Origin: Oerskovia merdavium
Lineage (GTDB): Bacteria; Actinomycetota; Actinomycetes; Actinomycetales; Cellulomonadaceae
Reading direction: 5' to 3'
Assembly: GCF_014836755.1 (NCBI RefSeq)
Contig: NZ_JACSQF010000012.1
Span: 34,688-98,687, forward strand
DNA length: 64,000 nt
The position numbers and the translations under genes were made by a program. The notes beneath the pieces are model-generated. The model made no database searches and was not told the DNA's origin. It was given only the letters and a program-made list of their open reading frames with translations. This document shows, in pieces, positions 58,243-64,000 of the stretch (its first letter is position 1; every line of letters starts with the position of its first letter).

Positions 58243-61200
58243 CCCTGACCCACGCCCAGCAACTGGTGCTCGACCATCTGAAGTCGGCCTACGTCGGCCC
58301 GGACCGCGGGGAGCACGAAGTAGTCCTTAATCCGCCGAACAGGCAGTACGCCGTCGGAATGCTCTTCCCGCTCGACGCCTCACCGGCGCCCGACGACGGC
58401 ACTGGCGAACCGGAGAGCGACGAGGCCGATGTCGACGGCATGACTGCGTTCATCGGCGAAGTCGAGGAGACGGGTGCTGCCGTACCGATCGCGGAGGACT
58501 GGCGACCATCGTCCGCGGCGATCTCGTTCATCACGGACGGAGACGCGGTCATCTGCAACGTCGGGGGGGCGACATACACCGTCGTCGAAGGCGATGGTCC
58601 GCCGAGCTGGCGCCGTTCGCCTTTCGCCATCGATGAGCTCGAGCTCACTCCCGAACGTCGCGTCCACGAGCAGACCATCGGCGGCGTCCCGTTCGAGATC
58701 GGATCACGCTGGCGCAAGTTCGGTGATGCGCAGCTCGTCACCGTTCACCTGCGTGTGCTCACTACCGCAACCGGCGACGACCGGCTCGATGCGACAAACA
58801 TGCTGTACCAGGTCTCACTGACCATTTCGCCGACCAAGACCGGGACGATCCGTGAGTACGACACCCGTCGAGCGTTCGACGTCGACGAGGAATCGGCGGA
58901 GATCCGCCTGCGCTTCAGGAACCGCAAGGTATATGCCGTCGGACACGGAATGGCAGCGGATTGGACGACTTTGGACGGGAGGTGCACGCAGGTGCGTCTC
59001 GAACCGGTCCCGCACTTCGTCGTCCCCGACGTCGAGACGACCGGCTTCAAGGAGGGGACTGCTGAGGCCGACGCGCTGCGTCTTGACCACCTGGCGACAC
59101 TGGACGCGTACCCCGATGACGTGCTCGCCTCCCTCAGAGCTTTCGTGAGGGCGTTCGGGGCGTGGGTCGCGGAGCAAGTACCCCGGACCGCCACCTTCGA
59201 GACGGATCGGGTGGTGGCGCAGCGCATCGTCGAGCGTTCGGAGGTAGCGCTGAAACGCATGGACCATTCGGTTGAGCTGCTTGGCGCAGAGGAGGGTGGC
59301 GAGCTGCGGACCGCCTTCTCTCTCGCGATGGCAGCGATGCGACTCCAGATGCGGCAAGCATCGATCAACCGAGGTGGCGAGACCGCGGAACCGAAGTGGC
59401 GCCCCTTCCAGCTCGGTTTCCTCCTGGTTTCGCTCGCTTCCACGGTTGACGAATCCCACCAAGAACGAGGACTCGTTGACCTGATCTGGTTCCCGACGGG
59501 CGGTGGTAAGACTGAGGCTTACCTCGGCCTCGCTGCCATCGAGATCTTTCGACGTCGACTGACCGACGGACCCACTGGCGGCGGAACGGCGGTCCTGACG
59601 CGATACACCCTACGCCTGCTGACCTCCCAGCAGTTCCAGCGTGCCGCGTCGCTGATTTGCGCGATGGAGCTACTGCGCCGAACAGACGGGATCGGTGACC
59701 CACGCGCCAGGGATATGGCGCCGTTCTCGATCGGGCTGTGGGTCGGCAACGAGGTGACGCCTGGCACCCGGCGCGATGCCAAGGCTGCGCTCGAACGCCT
59801 GCACAAGGCTGCCCGCCCGGATGAAGCGAACCAGTTCCAGATCGAAAGCTGCCCGTGGTGTGCGACGCCGCTCCTACCCGGCATCCGCTCGTCTCTGCTG
59901 AGCAAGTACGGCGTCCGGATGGTCGGGCGGGACGTCGTCATCCATTGCGTCAACCTTTCGTGCGATTTTACCCACGAAATTCCCGTGTGTGTCGTCGACG
60001 AGGTGCTTTATGAGACTCCGCCTACGGTCCTGCTCGCGACCGTCGACAAATTCGCGCGCCTACAGTTTCGCCCTGAGGCCGGCCGTCTCCTTGGGCTCAA
60101 CACACCATTCCGCCAGCCGTCGATGATCATCCAGGACGAGCTGCACCTACTTTCAGGGCCCCTTGGGACCACCGTCGCCGTGTTCGACGCCGTTATTCAG
60201 ATGCTGCTGGCCGCAAATGGGTCGACGCCGAAGATCATCGCGTCCACTGCGACGATCCGTGCGTCGGACGAGCAGGTGCAGGGGCTGTATGGACGACCAG
60301 TTGCTCTCTATCCGCCGTCAGGTCTCGACGGCGACAAGACCTTTTTCTCTCGCCCCGTCACAACCGGCGAGGGGCGCCTCTATCTGGGCCTCATGCCACA
60401 GGCGTTGTCTCAGATGTCCGCGACGGTGTCCGCGTCGGCACCGCTGATCGAGATTCCGCAGATCCTCCGGAAGCACTCGGACAGCGGGACGAACCTCGAT
60501 GCCTACTGGACCATGGTCATGTACCACAACAGCCTCCGTGAGTTGGGGCGCACAGGCACCCTCGTGGTAGATGACGTGAATGCGCGCCTCGAACCTCGTG
60601 CCGATCGACTCGGCCACGAGCTCCGCACAGTCCGTGCCGGGCGCGTACTGGAGCTGACGAGCAGGCGTGGTCCGGAGGAACTACCTAACGATCTACGCGA
60701 GTTGCGCAGAAGTGCCGACGAGTCGGACCAGGCCGTCGATGTCGTGCTCTCGTCAAACATGCTCTCGGTCGGGATCGACATCCCTCGCCTCGCATTGATG
60801 CTCATGGTGGGCCAGCCCAAGACCACATCGGAGTACATCCAGGCGACCAGTCGCGTCGGACGAGGCGCGGTGCGCGGCGTCGTGACCACGTTGTTCCGTT
60901 CCAACCGAGCGCGCGACCGATCCCACTTCGAGACGTTCCGCGGATACCACGAGGCCCTGTACCGAAGCGTCGAACCGACGAGTGTTACGCCGTGGTCGCT
61001 CGCATCCCGCGAGCGATCCCTCGCTGGTGCCCTCGTGGTGCTGGTGCGACACCTTGGAACGGGGCTGGCCGCCAACAACTCCGCCAAGGACCTCGACCTC
61101 AACAACCCGATGCAGCGATCCTCGATTGACACACTCGTTGACCGGTTCCTCGAGCTCGTCGACCGGGCTGACGACATCGAAACAACGGATACCCGAGAAC

Positions 61201-61433
61201 GCATCGGAGCCCTGCTCAATCAGTGGGACCGCCGCGCGCGAGACCTCCGAGCTGCTGGCGTGGAGCTGCTGTACGACCGTGTCAAGGCTGACGACATGGC
61301 ATTGTTCAAGCGGTTCGGGCAGTCCGGGGAAGGCTGGCTTGTCGCCGACTCCATGCGATCGGTCGAACCCAACGTCGTCGTAGATGTCCGCGAACCATTC
61401 GAGGAGGGGTCCAGTGCAGCGGATCAAGCATGA
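58239..61433 (+). CDS. drmA: DrmA-like DISARM helicase
   Basis: A 1064-aa helicase. A N-terminal ~400-residue region begins LTHAQQLVLDHLKSAYVGPD, the DrmA-type start. The helicase has Walker A FPTGGGKT (P419 to T425), DELH Walker B (D633-H636, IIQDELHLLSGPLG), Zn-binding Cys in SCPWCATPLLPG and CVNLSCDF, and the C-terminal RecA lobe SSNMLSVGIDIPRLALMLMV with QATSRVGRG. In DISARM, DrmA and DrmB form the core that binds DNA and blocks phage. It overlaps the upstream gene by 4 bp and the DrmB-like gene by 20 bp. The symbol is assigned by motif order and the drmB partner, not by alignment. Confidence 0.83.
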   Translation: MTLTHAQQLVLDHLKSAYVGPDRGEHEVVLNPPNRQYAVGMLFPLDASPAPDDGTGEPESDEADVDGMTAFIGEVEETGAAVPIAEDWRPSSAAISFITDGDAVICNVGGATYTVVEGDGPPSWRRSPFAIDELELTPERRVHEQTIGGVPFEIGSRWRKFGDAQLVTVHLRVLTTATGDDRLDATNMLYQVSLTISPTKTGTIREYDTRRAFDVDEESAEIRLRFRNRKVYAVGHGMAADWTTLDGRCTQVRLEPVPHFVVPDVETTGFKEGTAEADALRLDHLATLDAYPDDVLASLRAFVRAFGAWVAEQVPRTATFETDRVVAQRIVERSEVALKRMDHSVELLGAEEGGELRTAFSLAMAAMRLQMRQASINRGGETAEPKWRPFQLGFLLVSLASTVDESHQERGLVDLIWFPTGGGKTEAYLGLAAIEIFRRRLTDGPTGGGTAVLTRYTLRLLTSQQFQRAASLICAMELLRRTDGIGDPRARDMAPFSIGLWVGNEVTPGTRRDAKAALERLHKAARPDEANQFQIESCPWCATPLLPGIRSSLLSKYGVRMVGRDVVIHCVNLSCDFTHEIPVCVVDEVLYETPPTVLLATVDKFARLQFRPEAGRLLGLNTPFRQPSMIIQDELHLLSGPLGTTVAVFDAVIQMLLAANGSTPKIIASTATIRASDEQVQGLYGRPVALYPPSGLDGDKTFFSRPVTTGEGRLYLGLMPQALSQMSATVSASAPLIEIPQILRKHSDSGTNLDAYWTMVMYHNSLRELGRTGTLVVDDVNARLEPRADRLGHELRTVRAGRVLELTSRRGPEELPNDLRELRRSADESDQAVDVVLSSNMLSVGIDIPRLALMLMVGQPKTTSEYIQATSRVGRGAVRGVVTTLFRSNRARDRSHFETFRGYHEALYRSVEPTSVTPWSLASRERSLAGALVVLVRHLGTGLAANNSAKDLDLNNPMQRSSIDTLVDRFLELVDRADDIETTDTRERIGALLNQWDRRARDLRAAGVELLYDRVKADDMALFKRFGQSGEGWLVADSMRSVEPNVVVDVREPFEEGSSAADQA

Positions 61434-63246
61434 CTTGCGACTATCGGAGACTGTCTCGCCGTTTGGTGTCGGCGCGGTCGTCGATATCCGTGGCGAGTCG
61501 CTGATTGCACCAGACACCTCGTGGTGGGACAAGCGCTACGCGCCAGAGATCCACTGCGAACGGCTCGTCGAACGACTTGGCGCCAGTACGCTCCGTGAAG
61601 CACCGACACACTCCGGACGTGCAGGTAAGGAGACTGCGGGCCTGACCTATTGGCGCTTCCCCACGTGGCGGTTCTGCGAGCGCTGCTCGAGACTCTCCCA
61701 GCGGACCAGCAAAGACCGGGGTAAATGGACTAACAATTGCGAGTGCGGAGGGATGCTCATCCCAATGCGCTATGTCGCCGTGTGTGAGAAGGGAAGCCAT
61801 CTCCAGGACATCCCCTGGTTCATGTGGGCACACCGCGGACACGACGCGGGCGTTACTGAGTCAGTACGACTATGTCGGGCGTACAAGGAATTACGCTTCG
61901 TACGCTCGGCGAAGCATGGCGAGGGCCTAAAGTCCCTGCGTGTCGAGTGCGGCGGATGCAAGCGGTCCCGCCCGATGTCTGATCTGGTCGCCAAGGAAGC
62001 CTTCGGCCGTGACGGAATCCGGTGCAAGGGCTTCCAGCCATGGCAGGAACCCCTCTTGACGAACGTCTGCGAGCATCCGTTGATCGCCGTCCAGCGCGGC
62101 GCGACCGGCAACTACATCGCCGAGCGGATCTCTGCGCTCGACATCCCAGAGGAGAAGCCGCAGTCTGTAGCCCTCGCGGACGCGATCCGCGCCCATGGCG
62201 ACTTCAGCCGTGTCGTGGCCGACAACGGCGGGCCAAAGACGGAGATCATCGCGGGCTGGATTGCCGACGAGCTGGGCGTCACGGTCGAAGAGGTGCTCAG
62301 TCTCGCCTTGGCCGAGGGGGAACAGCGCAACGATGTCCTCGCGGATCTCAAAGACGGTGAGTGGGCGGCATTCCTTAAGAAGCTCGCCAAGCCAGGCCGC
62401 GACCGAAGCCAAGGCGACTTCATCGTCGATGCCTGGTCCACCGCCGAGGAACCCACTGTCCCGGACGCGCTCTCGGCGCGGCTGACAACTGTCGGAAAAG
62501 TTCGACGGGTGCGCGAGGTGCGAGCTCTCAAGGGGTTCCGCAGGTACTCCGCCGACGCGGACATGATTCACGCTGACCTGTCGACAGAAGGACGACGCAA
62601 GCCTACGCTCCCCGCCATTGAGATGTACGGGGAGGGGATCTTCCTCCAGTTCGGCGAAAAGTTCCTCGCCGATTGGGAGAACCTTGTCGCGGTCCGGGCG
62701 CGCGCTGGAATCCTGGTTGACCGCCGGTCAAAGACAGCGTGGGCCCAGCGGCTTGATGTCCCAGAAGCCCGGTTTGTTGCACTGCACACGCTCGCCCACC
62801 TGCTGATCCGGCGTCTGGCGTACGCATCTGGATACTCGTCGGCGTCACTCCAGGAGCGGATCTACGCCCACACAGACCGCACGGACCGTATGGCGGGGGT
62901 CCTCATCTACACGGCCGCTGGCGACGCACAGGGCACCCTCGGGGGACTCGTTCGACTCGGAGCCCCCGAGAAGCTAGTTCCACTGCTTCTCGCCGCGCTC
63001 GACGACGCCGACGTCTGTTCGAACGATCCCGTCTGCATCGAGAGCGACCGGCAGGGCGCCTCGAGCTTGAACCTCTCCGCATGCCACGGGTGCACACTGG
63101 TCAGCGAGACATCGTGTGAGAGCGCCAACAGGCTTCTCGACCGTCAGCTGGTGCTCGGTGGACGCGACGTCCCTGGGCTCATGGAGGGCGTGCTCGAGGA
63201 GATCCGAGGTCGGAGCACTTTGTCAAACGGACGATGGGATGATTGA
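61414..63246 (+). CDS. drmB: DrmB-like DUF1998-domain protein
   Basis: A 610-aa protein. The N-terminus IKHDLRLSETVSPFGVGAVV (approach to 'GVG'), Zn-finger Cys groups (FCERCSRLSQ; NNCECGG; ECGGCKRSRPM) and a C-terminal DUF1998 domain (VALHTLAHLLIRRLAYASGY; later SACHGCTLVSETSCESANRL with a Cys cluster) are characteristic of DrmB. In DISARM it works with DrmA. GTG start at 61414 has GAGGAGGGG upstream; an ATG at 61384 lacks a site. It overlaps drmA by 20 bp, the last of the four-gene operon. No drmC (PLD) or methyltransferase follows before the IS element 0.13 kb downstream. Confidence 0.88.
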   Translation: MQRIKHDLRLSETVSPFGVGAVVDIRGESLIAPDTSWWDKRYAPEIHCERLVERLGASTLREAPTHSGRAGKETAGLTYWRFPTWRFCERCSRLSQRTSKDRGKWTNNCECGGMLIPMRYVAVCEKGSHLQDIPWFMWAHRGHDAGVTESVRLCRAYKELRFVRSAKHGEGLKSLRVECGGCKRSRPMSDLVAKEAFGRDGIRCKGFQPWQEPLLTNVCEHPLIAVQRGATGNYIAERISALDIPEEKPQSVALADAIRAHGDFSRVVADNGGPKTEIIAGWIADELGVTVEEVLSLALAEGEQRNDVLADLKDGEWAAFLKKLAKPGRDRSQGDFIVDAWSTAEEPTVPDALSARLTTVGKVRRVREVRALKGFRRYSADADMIHADLSTEGRRKPTLPAIEMYGEGIFLQFGEKFLADWENLVAVRARAGILVDRRSKTAWAQRLDVPEARFVALHTLAHLLIRRLAYASGYSSASLQERIYAHTDRTDRMAGVLIYTAAGDAQGTLGGLVRLGAPEKLVPLLLAALDDADVCSNDPVCIESDRQGASSLNLSACHGCTLVSETSCESANRLLDRQLVLGGRDVPGLMEGVLEEIRGRSTLSNGRWDD

Positions 63247-63423
63247 GCAGATTCGGTCGGCTACCGCCTCTGGATGCTGGTGTCCCGGCGTCGCGCCAAC
63301 CAACAGCATCGAGAGCGCCCAAGACCCGCCATCTCGTTCCATGTTCGCCGGAGCAAGACGACCCACCAGTCCGCGCTAGCTGTACCCGGCCGTGAGGTTG
63401 GTGCCAGTTCCGGTTGTCGAAGG

Positions 63424-63477
63424 GAGGACCTCCGGGCTTAGTGGAGATGTCGAAGTCTTCACAACCCGGAGGTCCTC
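63424..63477 (+). promoter_or_regulatory. Stem-loop masking the transposase ribosome-binding site
   Basis: GAGGACCTCCGGG (63424-63436) is perfectly complementary to CCCGGAGGTCCTC (63465-63477), with a 28-nt loop. The right arm contains the only Shine-Dalgarno candidate (GGAGG) and abuts the GTG start at 63478. In mRNA read in from outside, the site would be paired; a transcript started inside the loop would leave it free. Confidence 0.8.
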
Positions 63478-64000
63478 GTGTCCCACGCTAATGCCCGTCT
63501 GACCGTTCGCGGCAGGATGTTGATCGTCGAGCGCCGCAGGGATGGTTGGAAGCAGGCCCACATTGCTGCGGCGATGGGCGTCTCACGCAAGACAGTGCGG
63601 CACTGGCTGCACCGATTCGCTACCGAGGGCGAGACCGGCTTGGCTGACCGGTCCTCGCGCCCGCACCACAGTCCGACCAGGACGAGCGCCGAGACAGAGG
63701 CCAGGGTCGTGGCCCTGCGCCGGGAGCAGCGGCGTGGGCGGGACCAGATCGCGGCCGAGCTCGGCGTGCCGCCCCGCACGGTCTCTCGGGTCCTGGCGCG
63801 CCACCACATGCCGCACCTGGCCGTGCTGGACCCGATGACGGGCGATCGCCTGCGGGCCTCCAAAGCGACCACCGTGCGCTACGAACGTGACCGGCCGGGC
63901 GAACTGGTGCACATGGACGTCAAGAAGCTCGGGCGCATCCCGGACGGCGGCGGGTGGCGAGCCCACGGCCGCGGTGCCGAGAACGACAACCGAGACCGCA
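63478..64000 (+). CDS. IS481-family transposase (partial, runs off window)
   Basis: 174 codons are visible, without a stop. The N-terminus SHANARLTVRGRMLIVERRR is typical of IS481 transposases, followed by the helix-turn-helix KQAHIAAAMGVSRKTVRHWL, a second HTH (GRDQIAAELGVPPRTVSRVL), and the beginning of the DDE integrase core: ELVHMDVKKLGRIPDGGGWR, with the first catalytic Asp in HMDVKKLG. The rest of the DDE triad lies beyond position 64000. The start is GTG, next to the stem-loop. It shows that the defence island's right flank has been open to insertion. Confidence 0.9.
   Translation, partial: MSHANARLTVRGRMLIVERRRDGWKQAHIAAAMGVSRKTVRHWLHRFATEGETGLADRSSRPHHSPTRTSAETEARVVALRREQRRGRDQIAAELGVPPRTVSRVLARHHMPHLAVLDPMTGDRLRASKATTVRYERDRPGELVHMDVKKLGRIPDGGGWRAHGRGAENDNRDR

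Larger units (their letters stand above)
63381..64000 (+). mobile_element. IS481-family insertion sequence (left part)
   Basis: The left end probably starts at TGTACCCGGCCGTGAGGTTG (63381), which resembles an IS481-type terminal inverted repeat. A transposase gene follows from 63478 and runs past the window end, so the right end and target duplication are not visible. The preceding 134 bp (63247-63380) shows no gene. Confidence 0.75.

Noticed and set aside
51995-63246. Labelling the operon as standard DISARM
   Set aside because: No methyltransferase, drmC, drmD or drmE is visible, and the two upstream proteins are not standard DISARM components.
1-64000. CRISPR arrays, tRNA and rRNA genes
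   Set aside because: No regularly spaced direct repeats of 24-40 bp, and no CCA-ended cloverleaf or rRNA sequence was noticed; the composite repeats are dispersed, not arrayed.
63973-64000. GCCGAGAACGACAACCG at the window end as a seventh composite repeat
   Set aside because: It lies inside the IS481 transposase coding frame and has no inverted partner visible before the window ends.

Overview
The window is very GC-rich chromosomal DNA with short intergenic gaps, many GTG starts and ordinary Shine-Dalgarno sites. The gene content (DtxR-type iron box, HAIR heat-shock box, LAxTG sorting signal, dockerin and chitin-binding modules) points to an actinobacterium, probably a soil Micrococcales of the Cellulomonadaceae/Promicromonosporaceae kind. 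That placement is inferred from style and content; no rRNA or other taxonomic marker is present. I saw no tRNA, rRNA or CRISPR array.

Layout. 1-5.9 kb: an NTF2-like protein, an AlkA-type DNA glycosylase and a four-gene ferric-siderophore ABC importer behind a clear DtxR/IdeR box. 6.0-11.4 kb: a Cys-containing 53-aa peptide, a FrnE/DsbA thiol oxidoreductase, a DinB protein, then a divergent sulfur module: a CstR-like repressor, a membrane protein and a small Cys-rich protein face a CoA-disulfide reductase-rhodanese fusion across a perfect CsoR-type operator. 11.5-24.9 kb: housekeeping and transport genes, including a TetR/YhgE/ABC-ATPase cluster with its palindromic operator, NDH-2 and a flippase-like membrane protein. 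25-26.4 kb: a Fic gene bracketed by two near-identical 49/50-bp hairpin repeats. 26.4-42.8 kb: an MMPL transporter, large unrecognised proteins, an amino-acid permease, Ohr, HspR-box-controlled Hsp20, SDRs and a second Fic gene. 43-46.7 kb: a secreted amidase carrying an N-terminal dockerin next to a sortase-anchored cohesin protein, then two Pro/Thr-rich lipoproteins. 46.8-51 kb: a DEDDh exonuclease, VapBC and a secreted beta-helix protein with a chitin-binding module.

51.1-64 kb looks like an accessory island. Base composition and codon use become visibly less GC-biased, and a decayed VOC-family pseudogene lies at the left edge. A tight four-gene operon follows, with overlaps of 4, 4 and 20 bp: a sacsin/HSP90-type ATPase fused to an SF2 helicase, a NERD nuclease-SF1 helicase, a DrmA-like helicase and a DrmB-like DUF1998 protein. 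An IS481-family element runs off the right end. The drmAB pair is the core of DISARM anti-phage defence, but the two upstream genes are not standard DISARM partners, and no methyltransferase or PLD (DrmC) gene is visible. This is the best candidate for an undescribed system.

Six copies of a composite inverted/direct intergenic repeat (REP/BIME-like; two sequence subfamilies) are scattered from 1.5 to 40.5 kb, usually just after stop codons.
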